From: Phytophthora sp. 'mugwort'
Lineage: Eukaryota > Oomycota > Peronosporomycetes > Peronosporales > Peronosporaceae
Assembly: GCA_033558025.1 (NCBI GenBank)
Contig: JAUCEF010000007.1
Location: forward strand, 7,254,001 to 7,318,000
Length of the DNA: 64,000 bases
Direction: 5' to 3'
The notes below the pieces were generated by a model. That model worked only from the letters and a program-made list of their open reading frames with translations. It did no database searches and was not told the origin of the DNA. Each line of letters opens with the position of its first letter. Position 1 is the stretch's first letter. This document shows, piece after piece, positions 40,662 through 49,651 of the stretch. The translations under genes were made by a program, and so were the position numbers.

Positions 40662-42060
40662 CTTACTATAATCTCCAGAGTATTGAATCTTATTTAAATC
40701 AATCTCAAGATCTTCAACTACCATATTCTCATTCTCAATGAAATTAGCATAATGAGGCAAACCATTACGAATCAAATCTTGAGCCTTATAACCAAGTTGT
40801 AAAGGCACTGAATCATCTTGACTCTTATATCGGAACAACAAAGGCTTTACATTCAACATTCCATCAATGATAGAATCATCTAAATCAGTAAAAAAAAATA
40901 TTTATTCTTGCATCCTCGTAGTATAGACACCAGCGCCAGCTAAATAGCATTTGAAGCTTTAATACTAACACTAATACCAGAAAATTGGACCTATCGTTGA
41001 TACCAGTCCTCCTGATTCAGAAACTAAGCAACACCTGTGCTACTAATATCAATAGTGCTCGAAACCGACCCAGAAACATCCAGTTGAGCAGCTGGACTAC
41101 TTATTCCCACTCCAAGGCGTTCTGCAGCAGCTAAAGTAATTTTCTTGAATTTGTTGTCATGATAACGAAATCGTTATTGGAATATGTTCCCATATAAGCT
41201 GCATTTAGTAGTTGTAGCACTACTCCCATTCGAAAGCTGGAAAGCAAAAGCAATAGGAGAGCCAACATTGGACGATTCAAACAGCATGGCCGTATCATAA
41301 TTAGCTGTTCCATCCGTAAACGCGTTAGTTGTTCTTATATAGATATTACCAGCATTCAATGAAATAAGGCAAGTGCCGAGCGTTCCATTGGTATATGGGA
41401 TATTTGTATTGAACATCATTTTAGTAGCAGTATCAGAGACTAAATAGAGACAGCCAGAAGTAGGAGTATGACTTACACCATTCGGATTGATGCAGAAAGC
41501 ATCAGCAGTTGTTGCTAATGTAAAAGTATGAGGATAGCCAGATTTATATGGCTGGGTATTACCAATATTAAAGCAATATCGATGCATTGAGAAGTAAAAC
41601 CTACTGAGGGCTTATCATTCCAACTGATATTGAAAAAGATCCGCTGACGTTGCTGAAACACCTCCTACCTGAGCCGTAGGATCAATTGAAGATACCAGAT
41701 TCAAAATCGGATAGGTTCTGTTGGTACTGGCAGATCCATCGATTTCGGTACCGATAGTCAATGGACTAGAATCGTCAACTCAGTAAACTCTGATACTATC
41801 TCTTAAATTGGTATTTGCAAGAAATTTAATTTGGCTGGTAGTAGCACTAGCACTACCAGATCCGAATTGAATCACTAATTGGAGTTCGTAACCATTGATT
41901 TGCTAGCTGATACTGTCCCTGGCGTGATTTCACTTAGGTAAGTGCCGTTTCAGAAATGCCATTTAGATCTGAAGCTGTTGCAGTGACTAGTGTTCCATTC
42001 ATGTAAAAACTGGTGGAGTTAAAAGTTCCGCTGACATCTACATTAGTCGAGTTTGACTAG
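40662..42060 (-). pseudogene. Viral fibre protein copy B with S74-type chaperone domain, broken by copia insertion
   Basis: Reading leftward: fibre-like repeats with SFYMNGTLVTATASDLNG (about 41.97 kb), a beta-rich region in the 41174-41587 ORF (SGCLYLVSDTATKMMF), a GVGISSPAAQLDVSG motif (about 41.09 kb), then KPLLFRYKSQDDSVPLQLGY, AQDLIRNGL and IQYSGDYS (40.86-40.66 kb). The last three are the hallmark of the intramolecular chaperone (peptidase S74) domain that trimerises and cleaves itself off phage and giant-virus fibres. The copia element cuts the gene right after GDYS; the end lies at 35534-35620. Several additional frame breaks exist. The N-terminal limit near 42.06 kb is uncertain. Confidence 0.7.
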
Positions 42061-42557
42061 CTTGTGAAGCTGTTAATGCTGCAGGCTTGTGTTTCTGTCC
42101 CGGTAGATGGTTACAAAAGGTGATGGTACTGGGGCGACAGCAGCAATGACACAAGCTCAACTGATGGAAGTAAAATCGACGATGATCTCGAAGACCTATC
42201 CGTCTTTCCGCGCGCAATGAAGTTGATAACTCGTTCGAGTACTTCGATTCGGAAGTTTGATGGTGCTTCGTGGTCAATCTTTCTCCTTTTCATACTTCAA
42301 TAAACTCTGTTTCACCTCGTTCGTACTAATCCTTTCACAGTGTACATTGTTGCTCCTCGTAGCTGGTCAATCAAGCAGTGCTGGAGCTTTTGAAGATCCG
42401 TCGGTTCTGCCGCTGTATAAACAAGATTAAACAGAATTATATGTCAGTTAAATTTTGTGTAGCAGCGGCAAGACCAACACTACTAATGCTAACCAGGAGA
42501 TCCACACAGCAAGCACAAAGAGCATAAGTAGAAGTAGTATTAAAGATTGACTTCAGA
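42061..42557. other. Unrecognised stretch between the viral island and the effector gene
   Basis: A minus-strand ATG frame (42293-42111, 60 aa) starts MKRRKIDHEAPSNFRIEVLE and is followed upstream in another frame by protein-like sequence with LQKLQHCLIDQLRGATMYTV near 42.35-42.4 kb. These may belong to one decayed gene or to the fibre N-terminus. I do not recognise it. Confidence 0.3.
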
Positions 42558-42964
42558 CTATCCCTTGATGAGATACATGATATAGCCGCCAGTCAGCGCT
42601 ACGGCTGCAATATTCGCTAGCGGCTTCAATTGGCCTTTCATAACGGTTAGCGCAGCCTTGAGTTTCGGATGCTTGGACACGAATACCTTTGCCTTAGCGA
42701 AAGCGGGGTTTTCCTTTACCATCGTCTTCAGTTTGTTAGCGTAAGGAATCTTCTCCAAAAGTGTCTTGAGCCTCGTCATGCCCGGAATGCTCGCTCTTCG
42801 TCTGATAACGCGGTCTCTGTTCTCTTGCTGCCCTTGAGATAGCGGTTCGCACTCACGAGGTCCTCTGCCTCCTTGGTCATGACGATATCATCAGCATGGG
42901 CAAGATTGCAGCAGGACACAGTAAGGATCAACACCATCACAAGCAGGAGGCAGCGAAAACCCAT
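42558..42964 (-). pseudogene. RxLR-type secreted effector, interrupted by one frameshift
   Basis: The ATG at 42964 opens a strong signal peptide of about 24 residues (hydrophobic core LLLVMVLILTV, cleavage after AHA). About 25 residues later comes RYLK, an RxLR variant, and then SDEER, the dEER motif; spacing is typical. The frame ends at a TGA (42776-42778) just after the EER. The next register (42779-42558) continues with a 73-residue helical, Lys-rich C-terminal domain. The break is a single-base register change beside a short C/G run. RxLR effectors are secreted by oomycetes and enter plant cells to modulate immunity. The copy may be a pseudogene, a truncated allele, or a sequencing error. 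It sits at the edge of the repeat-rich region. Confidence 0.75.
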
Positions 42965-43335
42965 CGGATTCGGTCTTGATCTGATAGTGGGTGGGGGACT
43001 TAAGCTCCAGCTGAGGACCAAGGGATCACATTGATCAAGCCGGGAAGACGAAGAGCAGCATGGAGCTTTGCAACTTTAAAACCCACCAATCATCTCCAGG
43101 AGATTGGAATCTCCGTTCGGTGCATGGACCGACGGTCCTCCAAAACTCAGCATGGATCCGCTGCGGCTCAGCACGCAACAGACCTGTTCATGAGGTCTTC
43201 TCATTGATGCTCTGGAGAATTGAAATGAAAAAAATGATTGAGTGGCAAACCTCTATACAATATTTAACGTTAGGGAGTTGGGGAACCTATCTAACTACCT
43301 CGCCATGCTGGTTCGAGGGTGTCAATTGAAACATG
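42965..43335. other. Effector promoter and helicase 3' flank
   Basis: About 370 bases with no coding frame of note. Its left part should contain the effector promoter; its right part is the 3' flank of the helicase gene. Confidence 0.4.
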
Positions 43336-45396
43336 TTAATACCGACGTCCACGGCCTCCACGGCCTCGGCCGCCACGGCCACTGCCATAGCCACGGCCTC
43401 CACCGCGACTACCTCCACGGCCTCCACCAAAGCTCTGCTGGCGCATCTGGTATGCCGACTGCTGCAGCTTGGGTAGCGTCTTTGGGATCGAGTACGGGCT
43501 GTGCATGCCGCCTTCTTCAATCAACTTCTCCAGAAGTTCCAGGCCGCCGATCGGCAGGTCGAAGCAAGCGCCCATCGAGTCCTCAGTCAGCGTCAACTGC
43601 TTGATGTCATTCGCAAAGTTCTCGGGAATATCACGATTCAGAGCGTTCCAAACGTAGCCCTTGGCGCGAATAAAGTTGGAGCTTGTAAACAATACGGTCA
43701 CGTAGTCGGGCACACCAGACATGAGCGATGTACGACGAGGAGGCTTCGTGTGGCCCGTGATACAGGCCAGTGCAGCAGCCAAACACTTCTCTGGGTCCAT
43801 CGCCTCGAGTAACTCCCTCGCCTTCTCCTGGAAGATCTCAATCATCGCAGGGTCCACGTTGTCGATCTCCTTCAGCGCCTTAGCAGCAGACGCCTTGATT
43901 AGCTCCTCCTGGTTAGGAGCGCCCTTCATGATGAACTTGTTACCAATCTTGCGTTCAATCTGGTTCAGTGAGTCCTGCTGACGGTTCGTGTACAGAGTGA
44001 TACAAATACCCTTCTTACCAGCACGGCCCGTACGGCCGGAACGGTGCACGTACGTGTCAACGTCGGCCATCCCCGACATCTTGCGAGGCGGCTCTGAGTT
44101 AATCACAAGGTCGACATTCATGTCCAGACCACGGGCGGCCACATCTGTGGCGATCAGCAGACGCAGACGTCCCTCGCGGAAAGCCTTCATAGTCGTCTCA
44201 CGCTGCTCCTGCGCGATGTCACCGTGCAGCACCTGGCAGTCGGTCTTGATCTCCGGGTGTACAGCAAGCTCGTTGCAGTCTTTCTTCGTCTCAGCGAAGA
44301 TAATCGTGCGCGAGTCCTTCTTAGCATAGACGCCAAGCAGATTGGCCAGCAGAGTTGGGCGTCCTTGCCAGTGGCACGGGATCGCAATGTGCTGCACATC
44401 CGTCGACGCCTGATCATCCGAGTCCTTGACCAAATTCACAAACTCGGCCTTGTTCATATACTTGTCAGCCACGTCCTTGACCCACTTGGGGATCGTAGCA
44501 GAGAACAGCAGAGTCTGGCGTTTGCCCGTGCTCTCGTTCTGCACCTTGTCCATGGCCGTGAAAACCTTCTGCACATCCTCACGGAACCCCATCTCCAGCA
44601 TTGTATCGGCTTCATCCAGGATGAGGAACTCACAATTGTGCAGACGAAGGTTACCACGGTCGATGTGGTCAATCACACGTCCAGTGGTACCGACCAGAAT
44701 GTCCACACCGCTGCGGAACGCGTTGTTCTGTGACTGGTATGAGGCACCGCCGTAGATGCATACGGTGCTGAGCGAAGGGCCCGTGAGCTCGAACTCAGAT
44801 GCCACCTGCTTAGCCAGTTCACGGGTAGGGGCCATGCACACCACGCGAGGAGCGCGGCCACGTGCACGCGGACGCTTGTCCTTGAGCAGCAGCTCGATGA
44901 CAGGCAGCGCGAAGGCCAGAGTCTTGCCCATACCCGTGCGGGCGCGGCCCATGAGGTCCTTGCCGTCCATGATCTTGTCGAAGGTCATGGACTGGATAGG
45001 GAAGAGTGTGTGGATACCGCGGGCCTTAAGGTTCTTCTGGGTCTCCTCGCTAATGCGAAAGTTCTCGAGCGGTGGGTTCTCTTCGCCACCCACGTGGGTG
45101 GCGTTCTCGCTCTTGACTTTCTTGACCGAGGGGACCTCCACATCGCTCTCCTCGGCCGTCTCCTCGGCCGGGTCCGTGTCATCATGCTCCTCGTCGGTCT
45201 CGCGACTACGCTTCTTGCTCTTTTTGTCCTTCTTGTCCTTCTTGTGCTTCTTTTCCTTCTTGGCGACACTCGCGTCCGAGCACTCGGCTGCCTCGGCCTT
45301 GGCCTGCTCTTTGGCCAGCTTCCTGGCCATCTTGGCCAGCTTCTTGGCCGCCTTCTCCTCTTTGGTTAGCACGGGTTTCGCTTCGTCAGACGCCAT
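43336..45396 (-). CDS. DDX21: DEAD-box RNA helicase, DDX21/DDX50 (Gu) type, 686 aa
   Basis: The start is the ATG at 45396 (MASDEAKP); the open frame extends 29 codons further upstream but without an ATG. Residues 11-75 are Lys/Glu-rich and low in complexity, as in nucleolar proteins. Helicase motifs: ARTGMGKT (152-159, motif I, with Met in place of the usual Thr), PTRELA (about 190), DEAD (261-264), SAT (299-301), ATDVAARG (about 416) and HRSGRTGRAG (451-460). Residues about 555-645 fit the GUCT domain that defines the DDX21/Gu group, and residues 656-686 are Gly/Arg repeats for RNA binding. Family members act in nucleolar rRNA transcription and processing. It is divergent from the trehalose gene with 309 bp between start codons. 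Confidence 0.9.
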   Translation of the reverse strand: MASDEAKPVLTKEEKAAKKLAKMARKLAKEQAKAEAAECSDASVAKKEKKHKKDKKDKKSKKRSRETDEEHDDTDPAEETAEESDVEVPSVKKVKSENATHVGGEENPPLENFRISEETQKNLKARGIHTLFPIQSMTFDKIMDGKDLMGRARTGMGKTLAFALPVIELLLKDKRPRARGRAPRVVCMAPTRELAKQVASEFELTGPSLSTVCIYGGASYQSQNNAFRSGVDILVGTTGRVIDHIDRGNLRLHNCEFLILDEADTMLEMGFREDVQKVFTAMDKVQNESTGKRQTLLFSATIPKWVKDVADKYMNKAEFVNLVKDSDDQASTDVQHIAIPCHWQGRPTLLANLLGVYAKKDSRTIIFAETKKDCNELAVHPEIKTDCQVLHGDIAQEQRETTMKAFREGRLRLLIATDVAARGLDMNVDLVINSEPPRKMSGMADVDTYVHRSGRTGRAGKKGICITLYTNRQQDSLNQIERKIGNKFIMKGAPNQEELIKASAAKALKEIDNVDPAMIEIFQEKARELLEAMDPEKCLAAALACITGHTKPPRRTSLMSGVPDYVTVLFTSSNFIRAKGYVWNALNRDIPENFANDIKQLTLTEDSMGACFDLPIGGLELLEKLIEEGGMHSPYSIPKTLPKLQQSAYQMRQQSFGGGRGGSRGGGRGYGSGRGGRGRGGRGRRY

Positions 45397-45705
45397 GGAT
45401 ATCGGTGATTGATGCGTGGTAGAAAGCGAGAGATGCACTGAGCTCCAGTCAATGGGCGCTGCTGGCGGCCTGACGTTCGTCAAACGAGTCAGCTGTCAAA
45501 CGATTGGTCAGAAAACAGGGCGTTGTGTGCGCCACACAGACTGAATCAATAAAGTGGTACGTGGTACCATCCAACCCATCACTTCGGCTAGATTCGATTA
45601 TGTACATTTGATGTGTTCCAGCGGTTTCTTCCCTCACGGCTGCCCATACAAAGTCCCAGTGCATCCGACACCCAAAGCGACGCTCGGCCTCCCCCCCTTC
45701 TCGTT
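45397..45705. promoter_or_regulatory. Bidirectional promoter region between helicase and trehalose genes
   Basis: 309 bp separate the two ATGs. There is no clear TATA box. A short hairpin TGGTAC-GTG-GTACCA lies near 45555-45569, and a pyrimidine-rich CCCATCACTT near 45577 could act as an initiator. Confidence 0.4.
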
Positions 45706-48700
45706 ATGGCGGAGCATTCAGCGCCCAGCGGCTTCTCGTTAAGTGAGAGCGCGGCCACTTGGCCATCGGGTGGCGTGAACGACGCCAAGCGACCGCCATT
45801 GCCCACGTCCTTTCGCCCAGAGAAGCGAGGACGCGCGGCCAACGACGGCCCGCACGACAGTTCGGCCACAAGCAACAACAGCGGCTCGTTACCCATGGAT
45901 CTGAGCGGGCCGGCGTCCCCTGGAGGGCGTCTTGCACCCGTGCCCCCGTCGGCCAACGGGCTGCCGCACCTGGCCAGCTGGCGCTCGACCACCTCGTCCA
46001 CGGACGGCGACGTTAACACGGGCACGTACACGCGCGTGCACCTCAAGGTGAAGGCACAGAGCCGCCTGGGCGAGACCGTACACTGCTCTGGCTCGTCTTT
46101 CATCATGGGCCACTTCAACCCGAACGAGAGTATGACGCTCGTCACAACACCCGAGGATTATCCGTACTGGACGACGGTCAAGCCCATGCTCCTGCCACGC
46201 GGCGTGCCCCATCAGTACATGTATGCGCTCTTCTCGGGTGGCGTCTTCAGCTCCTGGGAGCAAATTGAGTGCGAAAGAGTGTTGGTCCCAGAGGGCCGCG
46301 AGATGCTCGTTGTTGAAGAGTATGGCGACTACGACCAGGACATGGAGCTCGTCCCCACGGGCGAGCGCATCGAACGCTCGCTGGTCTTTGAACGGCGGAG
46401 AGACGAGAACCTCACGACTCCAAGACACAGCAACGCGTCCGAAGACATGAGCGACATCCTGGCCAGTGCAGACGACGAGGCGAAGCAGACAGGGGCCAGA
46501 TTAGCGGCCAGAGTCGCGCAGGATAAACACGAAACAGACGTTAAATCCCCACGCAGCAGTGTTACAGGTTCACCCAGTCAGCGATTTCAACAGACGAACA
46601 AGCTGCAGAGCAGATACAAGCGATACATGCCGTCGAGTTACCACCCAGTGCCGGACGCGATGCTGTTCTTAGTGTGCTATCATCTGCCCGTGAAACTCAC
46701 CAAGTCGACAGAGGACGGATCGTGGTCGGCCGAATGGAACCGTGATAGTTTGATCTCAAGGAGTGAAAACAGTATAGCAGAGAGTATGAACACGACGTGG
46801 GTGGGCTGTGTCACGTACCACGCACGTAGCGACCAGGAGGAGCTCTCGGACGATGACAAGAGCGAGATCACGACAATATTGGCCGAGATGAAGTGCATTC
46901 CCGTGTTTATTGACCGTCAACTGGCTGCAAACCATCACGGCGGATACTGCAAGAGTAAACTGTGGCCAATGTTCCATAATGTGGACATTCTGGACATTTA
47001 CTATGCGATTTGGGACCGTGCAGAAGTGATTGAGTGGAAGGAGGAACGTAACAATGGCGAGTGGTGGGATGCGTATCAGACGGTGAACAGGTTGCTGGCA
47101 AATCGTGTTGGGGAGTTGTGCAAGGAGAACGATACGGTTTGGGTCCACGACTATCATTTGCTACTGTTTCCGTCATATCTGGCCAACGCATGCAGAAATG
47201 AGAACCGCAAGCGTCCCAAGATGGTGTTCTTCTTACACGTGCCCTTCCCGACGTCGGAAGTGTTCCGAGAGCTCTCACACGGCACACAACTACTGGAAGG
47301 CGTACTGGACGTGGATATTGTAGGCTTTCACTCGTTCGACCACGCACGCCACTTTCTCAATGCTTGCAAGCGGTTCCTGGGACTCACGTACCAGTCCCGA
47401 CGCGGTGGAAACCTTGGTGTTGATTACCGTGGCCGCAATGTGGTCATCACGATTAGTCACGTGGGTATTGAAACCATGTTAATTCGCGAGGTACTGGCCA
47501 ATCCAGCGGTGCAGGAAGCAGCACGTAAGCTCCGTGAGAAACACGCGGGCAAGGTGCTTATTGCAGGTGTGGATGTCTGTCAGCGGCTGAGTGGTATTCC
47601 GCTCAAGATGCTGGCCTTTGAGCAGTTTTTTAGCAATTGTCCATCTTGGAAGGATAAACTCGTGTTTGTGGAGCGTGCAAACCTGACTCAAACTCGGTTG
47701 GGTGACCAAAACTACAGCAGCAATGAGATCCGCAAACTTGTGGATCGAATCACCAAAGCGCACGGCCCCGAGTGCATCGACTATGAGGAGTCATCTTCCC
47801 CATTGACGATAGAGGAGCGTGTGGCGCTGTACCTTGCCAGCGATATTTTGATGGTCACGTCAATCCGTGAAGGACTTAACTTGAAGCCCCTCGAGTTTGT
47901 ATTTGCAAAGGGTGTGACCCCAACCAGTCGACCGGGTGTCGTTATCCTGAGCGAGTTTTCGGCGTGCTGCTGTGTCCTGAACGGCGCTGTGCGTGTGAAC
48001 CCGTGGAATATCACAGGACTCGTGAACTCTTTGGATCATGCCTTGACGATGAGTGACGAGGAGCGACTAGGCCGTCGTGCTAGGGACTTGCCGTACATCA
48101 CGAATCAACCCGCTGCGAACTGGACGAAACAAGTGCTGTCTGTTCTCCACGAGGCAACGGATAACCCGGAAGGTGACGAGGAATACACGAATATGGAGTA
48201 CATGGACATGGAGATTGGTCGGTCACACGTCATGCGCGTTGGTGATCGCTCTGACTTTAAGCAACTGAACATTGAGAAGGTTATGGAAGCGTACACGCAA
48301 TCCAAGCGACGTGTGTTCCTGCTTGACTACGGTGGCACCATTATTGCGCGTGAGAATATCGCAATGTACGTGAAGAAGGACTTTACGGCAGTGACGGGGA
48401 AGCGACCGTCTCGACGCATGATGGAGGCGTTGACGAACTTGACGAATGATCCGCGCAACACGGTATTTGTCGTGAGTGGCGTGACCAAAACGGATTTAAC
48501 TGCGTCGCTTGGACACATTCGCGGTCTTGGTCTGGTGTCTGACAATGGCGCACTTTACTCATGGGCTCGATCCATTATCATCGACAATACAGAGGACACG
48601 AGCATGCAGGAAGATAATAACCCCACCGAGCGCCACTGGCATCAACACAGGTTCAAGTTCGACTGGCGTCCAGTGCGTGAGGCGGTGGACCCGATCCTAA

Positions 48701-49242
48701 AGGTTTACTGCACACGCACGAACGGCAGCGTGCTGCGATATGCCCAGCAAAGTATTGCGTGGAACTTCCGCTCGACTGACCCGGAGTGGGGTCTTTTGCA
48801 AGCCAACTCACTACAGAACGACCTGGATGAAGTCATCCGCGATCTCCCGGTGAATGTCATTCGTAAGAAGGGTCTGCTGGAGATTGTGCCCGAAGGGCTC
48901 AACAAGGGGGTCGTGGCTCGACAGATCTTGACGCAAGACGCCATGATCAGTGACAGCCACCCGGACTTTTTGTTCTGCATTGGTGATGACACGACAGACG
49001 AGAGTATGTTCAAGGCTATTTACGACTATTATGCAGAGCGCACAGAGGAGAGTGTCCATGGACGACCTGGCAACGGTACTTTCGAAGACTTTTTAGCTGC
49101 GGGCGATGAAGGGCCGCTTCATCATGTCTTCACATGTACAGTGGGCAAGAAGCCTAGCAACGCGCATCTGTATGTCAACAATGTGGACGAAGTCGAGCAG
49201 CTTCTGCAAGCACTGGGTAAGGCAACTGACGAGGTGCGTTGA
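45706..49242 (+). CDS. Trehalose-6-phosphate synthase/phosphatase with starch-binding CBM20 domain (1,178 aa)
   Basis: The start is the ATG at 45706 (MAEHSAPS); the longer frame from 45613 begins with GTG. Residues about 104-208 form a CBM20-like starch-binding module (YTRVHLKVKAQ...GSSFIMGHFNP). Residues about 303-811 are the GT20 synthase domain, with WVHDYHLLLFPSYL, HVPFPTSEVFR and REGLNLKPLEFV. Residues about 868-1170 are a HAD-type trehalose phosphatase domain, with GDDTTDESMF near 1093. Together these make trehalose 6-phosphate and then trehalose from UDP-glucose and glucose 6-phosphate. HAD motif I reads DYGGT (874-878), with Gly in place of the second Asp, so phosphatase activity is doubtful. 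Single exon. Confidence 0.9.
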   Translation: MAEHSAPSGFSLSESAATWPSGGVNDAKRPPLPTSFRPEKRGRAANDGPHDSSATSNNSGSLPMDLSGPASPGGRLAPVPPSANGLPHLASWRSTTSSTDGDVNTGTYTRVHLKVKAQSRLGETVHCSGSSFIMGHFNPNESMTLVTTPEDYPYWTTVKPMLLPRGVPHQYMYALFSGGVFSSWEQIECERVLVPEGREMLVVEEYGDYDQDMELVPTGERIERSLVFERRRDENLTTPRHSNASEDMSDILASADDEAKQTGARLAARVAQDKHETDVKSPRSSVTGSPSQRFQQTNKLQSRYKRYMPSSYHPVPDAMLFLVCYHLPVKLTKSTEDGSWSAEWNRDSLISRSENSIAESMNTTWVGCVTYHARSDQEELSDDDKSEITTILAEMKCIPVFIDRQLAANHHGGYCKSKLWPMFHNVDILDIYYAIWDRAEVIEWKEERNNGEWWDAYQTVNRLLANRVGELCKENDTVWVHDYHLLLFPSYLANACRNENRKRPKMVFFLHVPFPTSEVFRELSHGTQLLEGVLDVDIVGFHSFDHARHFLNACKRFLGLTYQSRRGGNLGVDYRGRNVVITISHVGIETMLIREVLANPAVQEAARKLREKHAGKVLIAGVDVCQRLSGIPLKMLAFEQFFSNCPSWKDKLVFVERANLTQTRLGDQNYSSNEIRKLVDRITKAHGPECIDYEESSSPLTIEERVALYLASDILMVTSIREGLNLKPLEFVFAKGVTPTSRPGVVILSEFSACCCVLNGAVRVNPWNITGLVNSLDHALTMSDEERLGRRARDLPYITNQPAANWTKQVLSVLHEATDNPEGDEEYTNMEYMDMEIGRSHVMRVGDRSDFKQLNIEKVMEAYTQSKRRVFLLDYGGTIIARENIAMYVKKDFTAVTGKRPSRRMMEALTNLTNDPRNTVFVVSGVTKTDLTASLGHIRGLGLVSDNGALYSWARSIIIDNTEDTSMQEDNNPTERHWHQHRFKFDWRPVREAVDPILKVYCTRTNGSVLRYAQQSIAWNFRSTDPEWGLLQANSLQNDLDEVIRDLPVNVIRKKGLLEIVPEGLNKGVVARQILTQDAMISDSHPDFLFCIGDDTTDESMFKAIYDYYAERTEESVHGRPGNGTFEDFLAAGDEGPLHHVFTCTVGKKPSNAHLYVNNVDEVEQLLQALGKATDEVR

Positions 49243-49651
49243 CTGTACTGACAGAGGATGGAAACGCTTTGTGTACTTATGATCGGAATTTGTATTTGAT
49301 TTTGGTTCAGGGAGTTCCTACGACAGACGGATAAAATCAAGGATGATTATTGAGAACGAGCTCTAGAACGTCTCGTCGAGAAGTGCAATGGACGAGGAGG
49401 GAAATGAAGCTGAAAAGCGAGGGTGGTAGTATCAGACGACAATGCTCCAGTCATCTGAGCTATTAAGGTTGATTAGACCAAGATGCAGGGATACGAAAAC
49501 AGAGCAATTTACCTATCTAAATGACCTATACCGCTGCTTTAACATGGTAACCTTAAGGCGACTTAAGCGTTCGAAACGCAACTTACCTCAATAAAAATGC
49601 AGCATAAATTTTTATACGCACAATTTAACACGTTATTTTCGGATTGCGATC
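49243..49651. other. Intergenic region
   Basis: About 410 bases with no supported coding sequence. It holds the 3' flank of the trehalose gene and the promoter of the next gene; a TATA-like AATTTTTATACGC run lies about 40 bases upstream of the ATG at 49652. Confidence 0.4.

Noticed and set aside
44756..45412. 218-aa open frame opposite the helicase gene
   Set aside because: It is the antisense shadow of the Lys/Glu-rich and Ser/Asp-rich helicase N-terminus; low-complexity Leu/Ser composition and no ATG-led motif.
45483..45483. Helicase start 29 codons upstream of MASDEAKP
   Set aside because: That codon is TTG; the first in-frame ATG is at 45396. The same reasoning moved the starts of the trehalose gene (to 45706), the FAM227-like gene (to 54603) and the membrane WW protein (to 57566).
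45588..46145. 185-aa frame opposite the start of the trehalose gene
   Set aside because: Overlaps strongly supported coding sequence on the other strand and shows no domain.
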